From NCBI RefSeq assembly GCF_014696435.1, contig NZ_JACJQG010000056.1:1-63975 (forward strand): DNA of 63,975 nt, written 5' to 3'. This DNA is from Calothrix anomala FACHB-343 (GTDB lineage Bacteria > Cyanobacteriota > Cyanobacteriia > Cyanobacteriales > Nostocaceae). Both the position numbers and the translations under genes were made by a program. This document shows, piece by piece, positions 1 through 7,954 of the stretch. Below the pieces are notes generated by a model that did no database searches, was not told the origin of the DNA, and saw nothing but the letters and a program-made list of their open reading frames with translations. The stretch's first letter is position 1. Each line of letters starts with the position of its first letter.

Positions 1-104
1 TATTACCCGAAACTTCAGAAACCTTTATCTACCTTGCTATGATCCGTATTATGGTGAGGCGGCTAGCATAAAATTTGACCCCTAAAAACTTTTCAAACAC
101 CCTC
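1..104 (+). mobile_element. Right end of an IS5-type insertion sequence
   Basis: The window opens inside an insertion sequence. A transposase reading frame ends at 71, and 33 bp later comes ACTTTTCAAACACCCTC (88-104). This is the inverse of the GAGGATGTTTGAAAAGT seen at 63870, with one mismatch. I read it as the right terminal repeat, so host DNA resumes at about 105. The copy at the far end of the window is in the same orientation, so both edges sit in copies of the same or a closely related element. Confidence 0.8.
3..71 (+). CDS. IS5-family transposase, last 22 codons (partial)
   Basis: An open frame enters from the left edge and stops at 69-71. Its tail (FIYLAMIRIMVRRLA) is the typical C-terminus of cyanobacterial IS5-family DDE transposases, as I recall that family. 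Everything catalytic lies outside the window. The same type of transposase starts at 63957 with MSKAYP. The assignment rests on this short tail plus the matching terminal repeats. Confidence 0.72.
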   Translation, partial: LPETSETFIYLAMIRIMVRRLA

Positions 105-195
105 TTATACTCTGCAATTTATTCCTGTTTTACAAGCAGTTAATAAAGTACTTGCCAAAACACCATCAGAGCAAATAATTTGGCGTGTCTCTCGG

Positions 196-1929
196 TTGGC
201 TGAAGCTCCTTTTGATTGGTATTTAGTAGGTTTTGCTTCAGCTTCTCTAGATGAACAACTCAAGTCAACAGCAATATATGGTTTTTTTCCCTTTCTTTTA
301 TTCCTTCGATCTTGGCGGGAAAGATTGCAAACTCGTTTGCTTACAGATACTCGCTTAGATACTCCTGCTCGTGCTGCTGCTGCTGGTTTTTGGTATCTAC
401 ATGAAAAAGAACCAGTAAAAGCAACAGAAGCTTTTGCTGTAGTGCGTTCTCTTCTCTATGGCGAGGAAATGTATACTCTTGCTCAAACTCTTGCAGCACT
501 TCACGAAGCTATAGAACCAGTCTCTATTGCTGCTGTGCAATTACCTACTTTCCCGCCAGAACCCCTTTTACGTCCAGTTACCTGGAATACAATTACAAGC
601 CTGCGTCGAGTTGTTGAAGATGTCCAGTTTGTTAATCGCAGCGTATCTCGTTCAGCTAAGTCTTTGGCTCTCAATCGCGCTTTAGGTGAACTCACTAACA
701 TCCTAAATCAAGCCGAAATTTTGCCGCAAGCAGAACGTGGATTAATTGTAGATATCGCCCAAACTTGGAAAGAAAGTTTGTTACAAATCGCTGGTGAGGT
801 GGGGGAAGTTACCATCACCAAGCCTGTGGTTAATCCTTATATAGTAGGTGACCCGGTTCAAGGTAATCTCTTTGTTGGGCGTGAAGATATCATTAGACGG
901 TTAGAAGAACTTTGGGTGATGGGTCATCAACTCCAGTCTGTAGTTCTCTACGGTCACAGGCGTATGGGTAAGACTTCTATTTTAATTAACGCCGCTAGTT
1001 CTCTAGGGTCAGGAATACAGCTAATTTATGTCAATCTGTTGCGGTTGGGAGATAGTCCGCAAGGAGTTGGCGAGGTGCTAATGGCTATTACTGATGAAAT
1101 TTCCCAAGCTGTTAATATTGCACCGCCAGCTGATGCAGATTTGCTCAATCTTCCCTACCGGACTTTTGAACGCTATTTGAAACAGGTAGAAGCACAGCTT
1201 AATTGTGGGTTAATCATCGCTTTAGATGAGTTCGAGAAAATTGAAGAAATAATTGAATTAGGAAGAATCCCCCAAGATTTTATGGGTTTTCTGCGGGGGT
1301 TGGTGCAAATGAGTTCTCAGGTTGCTTTTGCTTTTGCTGGGTTGCACACTTTGGAGGAAATGACAGCAGATTATTTTCAGCCTTTCTTTGCTAGTGTCAT
1401 TCCCATTCATGTAAAATTTTTGACGGGTGCCGCTACTAGGCAAATTCTCGCTAACCCAGGTGAAGACTTTCTTCTTGACTATACCCCAGAAGCGTTAGCT
1501 GAAATTTATGCTTTAACATCTGGTCAACCTTATTTAGTGCAATTGCTGGGATTCCAGCTAGTGCGCGGCTACAATGATTTTGTGTTTGAGCAAGGACGTT
1601 CTCGCAATCCGGTGTTTACGGTGGAAGATGTCGCCGCAGTTATTAATGACACTGAGTTTTTTAAGCGGGGACGCTACTATTTTGATGGGGTTTGGGGTCA
1701 GGCGATGGGTGGTCAGCAGGCGATAATACAGGTACTTGCACCGCACCCAGAAGGGTTAAGTTTAGATGCTTTAGCTGAGTCTACGGCTTTGGGTAGGGAA
1801 GAGTTACAAGCGGCGCTTGGTGTTTTAATGCGTCATGATGTGGTGACGGAGAATGGGGGACGTTGGCGGATTATTGTAGAACTGTTTCGCCGTTGGGTTG
1901 TGCAAAATCATCCTTTGTTGGGGGGGTAA
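196..1929 (+). CDS. STAND/AAA-type ATPase with winged-helix tail, 5'-truncated by an IS
   Basis: This is the C-terminal part of a P-loop ATPase of the archaeal-ATPase/Orc-Cdc6-like or STAND type. Walker A is GHRRMGKTS near residue 253, Walker B is IIALDEFEK near 344, and the last ~80 residues look like a winged-helix domain. The TTG at 196 is only the first start-like codon. The frame is open back to 79, and the codons from 106 onward (FIPVLQAVNKVLAK) read as genuine protein, up to the IS right end at 104. The insertion sequence has therefore removed the true N-terminus, and the 577-residue frame is a remnant that may not be expressed. Residues 30-60 are hydrophobic and could once have been membrane-associated. 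The substrate is unknown. Such ATPases often act as regulated switches, but nothing here shows the role. Confidence 0.7.
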   Translation: MAEAPFDWYLVGFASASLDEQLKSTAIYGFFPFLLFLRSWRERLQTRLLTDTRLDTPARAAAAGFWYLHEKEPVKATEAFAVVRSLLYGEEMYTLAQTLAALHEAIEPVSIAAVQLPTFPPEPLLRPVTWNTITSLRRVVEDVQFVNRSVSRSAKSLALNRALGELTNILNQAEILPQAERGLIVDIAQTWKESLLQIAGEVGEVTITKPVVNPYIVGDPVQGNLFVGREDIIRRLEELWVMGHQLQSVVLYGHRRMGKTSILINAASSLGSGIQLIYVNLLRLGDSPQGVGEVLMAITDEISQAVNIAPPADADLLNLPYRTFERYLKQVEAQLNCGLIIALDEFEKIEEIIELGRIPQDFMGFLRGLVQMSSQVAFAFAGLHTLEEMTADYFQPFFASVIPIHVKFLTGAATRQILANPGEDFLLDYTPEALAEIYALTSGQPYLVQLLGFQLVRGYNDFVFEQGRSRNPVFTVEDVAAVINDTEFFKRGRYYFDGVWGQAMGGQQAIIQVLAPHPEGLSLDALAESTALGREELQAALGVLMRHDVVTENGGRWRIIVELFRRWVVQNHPLLGG

Positions 1930-1998
1930 GAAACCCACATAAGGAAATCCGCACAAGGGCGGGGAAACCCCGCCCCTACAGAAATCTTAATTACTTAT

Positions 1999-2118
1999 CT
2001 ATCTCGTTTCCAGCCTCCGGCTGGAAATGCGTATTGCGAGGCTCTGCCTCGAAAGCTGATAAATTGAGGCAGCAGCCCACAGATTTTCGCTCCCACGCAG
2101 AGCATGGGAGCTAGATGA
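1999..2118 (+). repeat. Dispersed repeat, copy 1 (second copy at 47059)
   Basis: About 120 bp beginning CTATCTCGTTTCCAGCCTCC and ending CATGGGAGCTAGATG. Copy 2 at 47059-47180 has the same ends and similar internal blocks. Each copy contains internal complementary blocks, so it can fold. Confidence 0.75.
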
Positions 2119-2280
2119 GTTCCTTGCGGTAACAGGGTTTCGCGTTAAGAAATCTTAATTACTTATTAGAATGCGGATTGGGATAAATTTGTAACGCGCT
2201 AATTGATTAGTTACGCAAAAAGTTTTTAGGCGTAGCTTGTGGTAGGCGTAGCTTGATGATTTCTTTAAATTAGGGACTCA

Positions 2281-2610
2281 TTTTTAAATTTTGAGTCAAC
2301 AAAAAGGCTGATTACTTTCTCGTTTAGATGTTTTAAGTAGGCAAAAAGCCATTTTACTTACTTAAAAAGCCATTTCATCTACTCAAAAAGCCTTATTGCT
2401 TTCTGGTTTTGGTGTTTTCCGCAAGCAAAAAGCCATTTCAACTACTCAAAAAGCTTTATTGCTTTCTCATTTCGGTGAATCACGCACTCATTTTAGTGTT
2501 TTCCGCAGGTAAAAAGTCTTATTGCTGACTCATTTCGGTAAATCGCGTAGTCATTTTGGTGTTTTGCGCAAGTTGTTGGGTTGATTAGTTGCTTAAAAAG
2601 TGCAATGTTG
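2281..2610. repeat. Field of degenerate direct repeats (AAAAAGCC / TTTCGGTGAATC blocks)
   Basis: The blocks 'caaaaagccatttcaactac', 'aaaaagccttattgctttc' and 'tcatttcggtgaatcacgca' recur with drift at roughly 40-80 bp spacing. One forward frame stays mostly open and gives a loosely repeating QKALLLSHFGES-like peptide interrupted by stops. This could be a decayed repeat protein or simply a decayed DNA repeat. Confidence 0.5.
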
Positions 2611-2666
2611 GATAACAAGCTGTATGGTAGCTAGGCTTTTTCGTTTTTTGCGATCGCACTAGCTCA

Positions 2667-2764
2667 TACCAATTTAAAGAAACAATGCGACGGATGGTAG
2701 GGGCATGGCATTGCCATGCCCTCTAGAATATATTGATGTGCTACATAATCTATTTAAATTGGTA
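2667..2764. mobile_element. MITE-like palindromic element, about 98 bp
   Basis: The ends TACCAATTTAAA and TTTAAATTGGTA are inverted. The centre carries the palindrome GGCATGGCATTGCCATGCC. A related but decayed copy lies at 6320-6400. There is no coding capacity, so it would depend on a transposase in trans. Confidence 0.7.
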
Positions 2765-2829
2765 TAAAAATAGCCTCTGTCTTAGCTTTGTCACCCGCCT
2801 TGGAATGAATTCTCAGGCTCATAGCCAAA

Positions 2830-2892
2830 GTAGGGGCGGGTTAAGCGAGATAGTCATGAATTATTGGAGCATATCTGTGAACCCGCCCCTAC
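2830..2892. repeat. Inverted repeat with GTAGGGGCGGGTT arms
   Basis: GTAGGGGCGGGTT (2830-2842) and AACCCGCCCCTAC (2880-2892) are perfect inverse copies separated by 37 bp. This is a dispersed palindromic repeat type common in this window. Confidence 0.65.
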
Positions 2893-3077
2893 TAAAGTAG
2901 ACTCAAGATTTTGCAAAGAAATTTAGTCATCTTGAGATGACTTTCACTATGAGCAAGGAACTTCAGTTCCTTGCGGGATAAAGCAATGAGAAAGACTATA
3001 TTTAGCAACGCCCAAAATTTTAAATGAGCATTTCTATAACTTTAAGGTATGATCGCCTGTAATTCTCGCGATCGCGT

Positions 3078-3094
3078 CTTCACAAGTTCCTCAG
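3078..3094 (+). promoter_or_regulatory. Candidate operator motif, copy A (DUF2949-pfkA)
   Basis: CTTCACAAGTTCCTCAG lies 44 bp before the DUF2949 start codon. It matches the shared 17-bp pattern CYTCACAAGTTYCTCAR also found at 11484, 12677 and 17604, and with one central change at 7879 on the reverse strand. The two YTCA half-sites are 11 bp apart, as in sites bound by tandem OmpR/PhoB-type regulators. The regulator is unknown. Confidence 0.5.
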
Positions 3095-3138
3095 ATTTTT
3101 CACGTAATCTTTTTTATAGCCAAGGCAGGGTGACTACT

Positions 3139-3333
3139 ATGGATACCAAGAGACTGGCGAAATTCCTCCGTTTTTTGCACGAAGATTTAGCAATTCCGGC
3201 TGATAGTTTGCAATTAGCGTTACGCCGTGCTGATTCTAATCCTAGCTTGTTACCGATGATTCTTTGGCAATATGGGCTGGTGAGTTTGAGCCAGCTAGAT
3301 GAAATTTTTGATTGGTTAAATGCAGTGTTTTAG
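3139..3333 (+). CDS. DUF2949 family small protein
   Basis: This 64-residue cytosolic protein belongs to the cyanobacterial DUF2949 family, whose function is unknown. The ATG at 3139 is chosen because homologues, as I recall them, begin near MDTKRLAKFLRFL. The frame is open further upstream to 3049, but that part is low-complexity and contains the candidate operator. It has no membrane segment and is mostly predicted helix. The stop is 10 bp before the pfkA start, so the two genes are probably co-transcribed. A link to glycolysis is inferred only from that spacing. Confidence 0.75.
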   Translation: MDTKRLAKFLRFLHEDLAIPADSLQLALRRADSNPSLLPMILWQYGLVSLSQLDEIFDWLNAVF

Positions 3334-3343
3334 CTAATTTGCT

Positions 3344-4417
3344 ATGACTACACAAAAACGAGTAGGAATTCTTACCAGTGGCGGTGATTGTCCGGGACTG
3401 AATACGGTGATTCGCGCTGTTGTCAGTCATGCAACTCTGACTTATGGCTGGGAAGTGGTGGGAATTTCTTATGCTACGAAGGGTTTGCAAGAAAAAACTA
3501 CGGTTCCTCTGACTTTGCATGGGTTAGATTTGCGGGGAATCGATCCTTTGTTAAGTATGGGCGGAACGATTCTCGGTAGTATTAATAAGGGTGATACTCT
3601 GGCTCATGTGGATGAAATTATGGCAGGGTATCAAGCTTTAAAGCTGGATGCTTTGATAGGGATTGGTGGCGATGGCAGTTTAGGTATCCTCAGTCAATTG
3701 CAACATCAGGGAAATTGGCAGTTTATTGCGATTCCGAAGACGATTGATAATGATGTGGCGCTGACGGAACGAGTGGTAGGTTTTGATACGGCTGTCAATA
3801 CGGTGGTGGATGCTCTTAATCGTCTCACATTTACGGCGGCAAGTCACGATCGCGTGATGATTGTGGAAGTGATGGGACGCACTGCGGGACATTTGGCGCT
3901 ACATGCGGGGATTGCTGGCGGTGCGGATGTGATTTTAATCCCGGAAATTCCCTATACAATTAAGGATATTTGCGCCCATTTACAAGAATTGCGCGATCGC
4001 TGGGGACGCAGATTTGCTATTGTAGTGGTCGCGGAAGGTGCGCATATTCCGGATGATTCGCTTAATTATGCAGCTTGTAGCAAACCTTCCTGCGGAATTG
4101 GACAGTTAATTGCTGATGAATTGCGCAATTGTAGTCACGAAACTATAGATATTCGCGCTGCGGTTTTAGGACATATTCAACGGGGTGGGATTCCTTCGGC
4201 TTTGGATAGGTTGGTAGCTAGTGCTTTTGGCAAAGCTGCGGTAGATTTAATTGCTAGCGGTAAATCTGGTGAGATGGTAGCTTGGCAAAATGGCGAAGTT
4301 GTGGCTTTACCTTTGGAAGCAGTTTTAGCGAAAAGTCCGTCATTGGTAGATCCTCATAATTATCTCGTAGAAACAGCGCGATCGCTTGGGATATATGTGG
4401 GGAATTTACAGAAATAA
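3344..4417 (+). CDS. pfkA: 6-phosphofructokinase
   Basis: Phosphorylates fructose 6-phosphate to fructose 1,6-bisphosphate in glycolysis. The 357-residue length is normal. It has the nucleotide loop TSGGDCPGLN (residues 11-20), GIGGDGS (106-112) and the catalytic loop PKTIDND (131-137). At the two donor-deciding positions it has Gly111 (Gly104 in E. coli numbering), as in ATP enzymes, but Lys132 (Gly124 in E. coli), as in pyrophosphate enzymes. This mixed Gly/Lys pair occurs in a group of PFKs that includes ATP-dependent enzymes such as that of Trypanosoma, so the donor should not be assumed from sequence alone. It is likely in one operon with the DUF2949 gene, under the candidate operator at 3078. 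Confidence 0.93.
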   Translation: MTTQKRVGILTSGGDCPGLNTVIRAVVSHATLTYGWEVVGISYATKGLQEKTTVPLTLHGLDLRGIDPLLSMGGTILGSINKGDTLAHVDEIMAGYQALKLDALIGIGGDGSLGILSQLQHQGNWQFIAIPKTIDNDVALTERVVGFDTAVNTVVDALNRLTFTAASHDRVMIVEVMGRTAGHLALHAGIAGGADVILIPEIPYTIKDICAHLQELRDRWGRRFAIVVVAEGAHIPDDSLNYAACSKPSCGIGQLIADELRNCSHETIDIRAAVLGHIQRGGIPSALDRLVASAFGKAAVDLIASGKSGEMVAWQNGEVVALPLEAVLAKSPSLVDPHNYLVETARSLGIYVGNLQK

Positions 4418-4757
4418 TTTAGGACTTAATAAGGGTAAAGGAAAAATAAACCGCAGAGGACACAGAGGACGCAGAGGAATAAGAGGTTTTGTGCGTAAGT
4501 CATATGAATTAGTGATTAATAATAATTCGCTATGATGCAGTTAATATTTATTTGATGAACCGCCAAGTACGCCAAGTACGCCAAGAGAAAAGAAGCAAGT
4601 ATTCAGTGCCAGTTTACAGAGAATTGGTAGAACTAAGTAAGTAGGTGGAAATAAACATAATTATCTTACGAAACCTAGAAAATATTTAAACTTTTACCAA
4701 TGACAAATGACAAATGACAAATGACAGTCCTCGCTAGTCATCTTTAATTGCGCAGAC
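4418..4757. other. Intergenic stretch with short dispersed repeats
   Basis: No gene seen. It contains 'accgcagaggacacagagg' (4450), the 9-bp tandem 'cgccaagta' (4560-4588) and 'tgacaaatgacaaatgac' (4700). All are families repeated elsewhere in the window. It separates the convergent pfkA and the hypothetical gene on the reverse strand. Confidence 0.6.
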
Positions 4758-5231
4758 TTACTTATTGGCATATTTGAGAACTCGTTCCCATTCCCAACGC
4801 CATGCAGTTTCAACTACTAATTCTTTGCCGTTGGTGAATTTAATAAATTCTTGTCCGTTATCATAAAATACATCAGCTACTAGGCGATTTCGTAACTCGT
4901 CGCCCCACATTTTTGCAGCCGCATTCCACCACCTTTGTCCTGGAGATTGCAGCATAGGAAGTTCTAAATATTCATCACGCCAAGCTATAGGTTGCCATTG
5001 TTCTTGTAAGGCGCGAATTAAAATTGCATTGGGAAAGATTTCTCTTTGGTTTTCCTGCAACCACAGGACATATTCGATTGTGCGTCTAAAGGAATTTTCT
5101 AAGTTAGCATAACAATTTTCTAGGGCATCTTGAACTTCTTCTAAGGCAAAATTAACGCCAATTGCTACTAATGCTCTCTCGTATTGTTTAAATATTTCGT
5201 ATTCAATTGAATCTACTTCCCAAAACCACAC
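4758..5231 (-). CDS. Hypothetical protein, 157 residues
   Basis: I do not recognise a family. The protein is acidic and rich in Trp and Glu, has no signal peptide or membrane segment, and looks mostly helical (for example the ALEEVQDALENCYANLENSF stretch). It is probably cytosolic. It reads toward pfkA (convergent) and has its own upstream region with repeats. The length and steady codon use support a real gene. Confidence 0.6.
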   Translation of the reverse strand: MWFWEVDSIEYEIFKQYERALVAIGVNFALEEVQDALENCYANLENSFRRTIEYVLWLQENQREIFPNAILIRALQEQWQPIAWRDEYLELPMLQSPGQRWWNAAAKMWGDELRNRLVADVFYDNGQEFIKFTNGKELVVETAWRWEWERVLKYANK

Positions 5232-5655
5232 AATTAATTAAACTCCAAATTAATTAATTCTAATTAATTATATAGCAATACTAAATCATTTATAAATTTT
5301 CCAAACTCTCAGTTTTCCTCTTTTACTCTTGGCGTTCTTGGCGTCTTCTCTGCGAGACGCTGCGCGTTGGCGGAAGCCTCTCGCAGAGAAGGCGGTTCAT
5401 TAAAAATATTTTCGCAACTCAGCAAAGTATTCTGGGCTTTGGTGCGTTGCGCTGCGCGACAACACACCCTACGTATTTGTTCAAAAATCTTTCCCCAGGG
5501 TAGGACGCAGAGAGAAGAGAAATTATTGAGCCTTTAGGCAGAGGTTTCGATAGCTGATATTGTTTACTCTGCAATAAATAAGGTGATTTTAAGTTGCCTA
5601 AAAAGTGAATTGGCAGTTTTTGATTGCCCAGGTTATAATTAAATCGGAAATTAAC
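5232..5655. other. Intergenic stretch with repeats
   Basis: It contains TTGGCGTTCTTGGCGTC-type tandem units (5328), a palindrome around CTCTGCGAGACGC (5348-5395), and a GGTGCGTTGCGCTGCGCGAC / ACACACCCTAC repeat (5440-5470). The last 100 bp before 5656 are AT-rich and probably hold the promoter for the two genes that follow. Confidence 0.55.
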
Positions 5656-5763
5656 ATGCGATCGAATCTAGTTTTCTTTTGGGTAAGCCTATCATTTGTA
5701 TTAGTAGGCTTGATTATGCTACTTCTACAACCCTCAATCGATTTTCATGCAGCAATAAATTGA
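5656..5763 (+). CDS. Small single-pass membrane protein, 35 residues
   Basis: This short frame (ATG 5656, TGA 5761) encodes a positively charged start (MRSN), one hydrophobic helix (residues 5-25, for example FFWVSLSFVLVGLIMLLL) and a short tail. It ends 8 bp before the next gene, whose GAGGTG ribosome site overlaps its stop, which suggests translational coupling. I do not recognise the family. The composition is what a genuine small membrane protein would show, but there is no homology support. Confidence 0.45.
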   Translation: MRSNLVFFWVSLSFVLVGLIMLLLQPSIDFHAAIN

Positions 5764-5771
5764 GGTGACTT

Positions 5772-6287
5772 ATGAATTATGTTGTGGCAGTTTTACCAGA
5801 TAGAATGCAAGCGGAAGCGGCTTATTCAGCTTTAGAAAAGGAAGGCTTACCAAATAACCAAATTGATATTTTGGGAAATGGTTATAAAAGTGCTGATGAA
5901 TATGGCTTAATTCAACCAGAAAAACAAGCTATTAAAGGGGCAAAACGCCTAGTTTATTGGCTTATACCTTTAGGATTTCTCGCCGGTTATACGTTTAATT
6001 TATTAACAGAAATTGAAATATTTCCGGAATTTAATGCTTTTGGTAATCACATTATGGGTGGGCTTTTCGGCGCTATTGCTGGCGTTTTAGGGGCTTATTT
6101 TGTTGGTGGTACTGTCGGTTTAACTGAAGGTAGCGGCGATGCTCTACCTTATCGTAATCGTTTGAATGCAGGTAAATATTTGATTGTGGTTAAGGGTACG
6201 GCAGAATTAACGCGCCAAGCTACGCGCGTGTTGCGTCAATTTGAACCGGAAAATATTCAAGGTTATACAGAACCGACAGGGGCATAA
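5772..6287 (+). CDS. Hypothetical membrane protein with two Gly-rich helices
   Basis: 171 residues. The N-terminal ~50 residues (VVAVLPDRMQAEAAYSALEK) look like a small alpha/beta domain of the kind found in general-stress and DUF1269-like proteins. It is followed by two hydrophobic segments (about 60-80 and 95-115, the latter Gly-rich: GGLFGAIAGVLGAYFVGG) and a soluble C-terminal part with VVKGTAEL. It is likely a cytoplasmic-membrane protein with both ends in the cytosol. The function is unknown; it may form a pair with the small membrane protein just upstream. Confidence 0.65.
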   Translation: MNYVVAVLPDRMQAEAAYSALEKEGLPNNQIDILGNGYKSADEYGLIQPEKQAIKGAKRLVYWLIPLGFLAGYTFNLLTEIEIFPEFNAFGNHIMGGLFGAIAGVLGAYFVGGTVGLTEGSGDALPYRNRLNAGKYLIVVKGTAELTRQATRVLRQFEPENIQGYTEPTGA

Positions 6288-6319
6288 TAACAATTCAAAA
6301 TTCAAAATTCAAAATTAAG

Positions 6320-6400
6320 AAAGCCAGATGCTAGGGGCATGGCAATGCCATGCCCTCTATGCTATATTGATGTGCCGCAAATATTATTTAAATTGGGATC
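6320..6400. mobile_element. Decayed copy of the 2667 MITE
   Basis: It shares the GGGCATGGCAATGCCATGCCC core, the following 'tatattgatgtgc' block and the right end TTTAAATTGGGA with the element at 2667. The left end is degraded. Confidence 0.6.
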
Positions 6401-6475
6401 ACAAGGATTCCCAAATTTGCATCTGTTGCTGAATTTTAAAGAATTTGTATAATATCGATTCAAAAAATCAAAAAT

Positions 6476-6602
6476 TTAAATTCGCCGCTTTGCAATGTGA
6501 CGCACCCAGGCTTTGCGGAGTTCTTCTACTCCCAAAAGGATTGCCGCACAAGCGAGGACAATCAACCAATGCCAAGGTGCTAAGGAAGCGGTAGAAAATT
6601 AG
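6476..6602 (-). pseudogene. Relic: C-terminus of a P-type cation-transporting ATPase
   Basis: About 41 reverse-strand codons end at 6476 and read APWHWLIVLACAAILLG followed by VEELRKAWVRH. This is the typical last transmembrane helix and 'EE-RK' tail of P-type cation ATPases. An in-frame stop lies immediately upstream at ~6603, and the rest of the gene is gone. It is a gene fragment rather than a short gene. Confidence 0.6.
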
Positions 6603-6671
6603 AACTTTCCAAGAGAGAATTTTGAATTGTTTGTCCCCCTTCCCTTCCCTTGTCCTTTCATACATAGCGAT

Positions 6672-7079
6672 TCACGTTTTCACACTCATCACATCTTCTA
6701 TTAAACCGAAATTTTCTGCTTGCTTAAATGCTGCTTCTAAAGAAATGCCTTGCTTAGTAGAAATATACATTAAAACCATTGCGATCGCTCTTGCGGCACT
6801 ATCACAATGAATCAATGCTGGTTTAGGCATTTCAGCTATTTTTTGCAGAACTTTGAGCGCAATTTGGGGATTAATTTCTGTGCATCTTGTAGGTAAATTT
6901 GCGTAGTGCAATCCTAGCAACTGAGTATAAAGTTGCTCGCCATCTTGAAAACCTTGTTCGTCAGGCGATCGCAAGTTCAAGACAGACTTATATCCCTGTT
7001 GGGCCAAGCTTTTTAACTCGTCAGGGGCAATTTGTCCTGCGATCGCCAATTCATCGTTAATTTTTTTAATTGTATTCAT
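6672..7079 (-). CDS. DUF442 / Blh-type protein phosphatase-like protein
   Basis: 135 residues of the DUF442 (beta-lactamase-hydrolase-like, tyrosine-phosphatase fold) family. The P-loop reads HCDSAAR, which keeps the C-x4-R spacing of DUF442 (usually C-R-S-G-T-R) but replaces the Gly. The family start 'ISGQ' corresponds here to LAIAGQIAPDE. It occurs alone or fused to a sulfur dioxygenase-like domain and is tied to sulfide metabolism in some bacteria. Here it stands alone, so the role is open. It is cytosolic. Confidence 0.75.
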   Translation of the reverse strand: MNTIKKINDELAIAGQIAPDELKSLAQQGYKSVLNLRSPDEQGFQDGEQLYTQLLGLHYANLPTRCTEINPQIALKVLQKIAEMPKPALIHCDSAARAIAMVLMYISTKQGISLEAAFKQAENFGLIEDVMSVKT

Positions 7080-7118
7080 CCCTCCCTCCTCCCTGTGGTG
7101 AGCAATGAATTAAAGAAT

Positions 7119-7259
7119 TAATGTTATGTTCGATAAATAAACTGTAATTAATCAAGATATTTTACCTTGTATAAACACAATTACATCATCATTTTTCTCA
7201 CAATTACTGTTAATTAGTAAACTTGATGATGAAGTTTATTTATTAAATACATAACATTA
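7119..7259. repeat. 141-bp AT-rich inverted repeat
   Basis: The ends TAATGTTATGT...ATAAATAAAC (7119-7145) and their inverse (7234-7259) pair over about 20 bp, with further nested complementarity inside (ACATCATCATTT / CTTGATGATG). It lies between two reverse-strand genes. It could be a MITE or a transcript-end structure. Confidence 0.6.
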
Positions 7260-7281
7260 TTCTCAATTCAGCCACTAAAAT

Positions 7282-7461
7282 TTAATAATCTTTGCTTTTG
7301 ACAGCAGGATCGCCATCGTATGGTTGTAGTCCTGTGGCTGGGTAATTATCATCACTAGGGCTAAAAGCTCTAGTGGCAGCAATGGAAATAAATTGGATTA
7401 TTTGTTGAAAAAAGTCACCAATTGCTTGGATAGCTTGCCGAATTTTAGTGATGGTAGACAT
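7282..7461 (-). CDS. Small cyanobacterial protein, 59 residues
   Basis: The start at 7461 is set by an AAGGAG ribosome site 8 bp upstream. The frame is open 13 codons further, but without a good site. It has an amphipathic or hydrophobic N-terminal helix (IRQAIQAIGDFFQQIIQFI) and a polar tail with YPATGLQPYDGDP, a type of tail I associate with small conserved cyanobacterial proteins of unknown function. It follows another small gene 56 bp upstream on the same strand, so the pair may be one unit. Confidence 0.65.
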   Translation of the reverse strand: MSTITKIRQAIQAIGDFFQQIIQFISIAATRAFSPSDDNYPATGLQPYDGDPAVKSKDY

Positions 7462-7517
7462 AATATTTATCTCCTTAATCTTTGAAAAGTTTCTAGGCAA
7501 TTAGACTTAGTAAAAAA

Positions 7518-7694
7518 CTAAGCAAACATCTGATATAGGGCTATTTCAAAAGGAACAGTACGCGGTGTAAAATGTTCTGGTTTTCTACTTACACCATTCC
7601 ACCAAACAGTTCCTAGCAGGAACATGAGCAGGAGTAGTACCAAACTGATGAGGACTTCATTGGGTTGAAAATCAGAATAATGTTGGGTTTTCAT
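7518..7694 (-). CDS. Small single-pass membrane protein, 58 residues
   Basis: The start ATG 7694 follows a clear AGGAG site. The N-terminus is polar (MKTQHYSDFQPNE), then one transmembrane helix (VLISLVLLLLMFLLGTVWW, residues 14-33), then a short tail ending in YQMFA. The size and layout recall small photosystem or cytochrome-complex subunits, but I do not recognise it as one. It is probably co-transcribed with the 59-residue gene downstream. A weaker copy of the candidate operator lies 185 bp upstream (7879-7895). Confidence 0.65.
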   Translation of the reverse strand: MKTQHYSDFQPNEVLISLVLLLLMFLLGTVWWNGVSRKPEHFTPRTVPFEIALYQMFA

Positions 7695-7878
7695 AGTTAG
7701 CTCCTGCACATTCTGTAACAATTCTTTTGCAATCAGCAAACCTTTACTAACTGCCAAATTGTAATTTTTGCTGCTAGCACAGGTTAACCAACCTCATCAG
7801 CAATACAACGATGTACGATCCCTTGCGGTTTTTGGTAGTCACCTGATGTTGCCTGTAATTTCAAGTTAAGGTAAAAAT

Positions 7879-7895
7879 TTGAGGAAGTTGTGAGG
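7879..7895 (-). promoter_or_regulatory. Candidate operator motif, copy E (reverse strand)
   Basis: Read on the reverse strand it is CCTCACAACTTCCTCAA, one central change from the CCTCACAAGTTCCTCAA found at 11484 and 17604. It points toward the two small reverse-strand genes starting at 7694, but at 185 bp it is further away than the other copies. It is the weakest of the five. Confidence 0.35.
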
Positions 7896-7954
7896 GAAAA
7901 AAAGAATTAGCGAAGGGAGACCAGGCAGACAAGGGGGACAAACAATTCAAAAAT

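Larger units (their letters stand above)
1930..3138. other. 1.2-kb gene-free stretch filled with dispersed repeats
   Basis: No convincing gene lies here. It holds a degenerate GC-rich repeat (1999-2118), a field of AAAAAGCC-type direct repeats (2281-2610), a palindromic MITE (2667-2764), an inverted repeat of GTAGGGGCGGGTT (2830-2892), and the candidate operator at 3078-3094 in front of the DUF2949 gene. Confidence 0.7.

Noticed and set aside
6468-6665. Reverse-strand frame of 65 codons
   Set aside because: It is a shadow frame; the protein-like frame at this place is the P-type ATPase tail.
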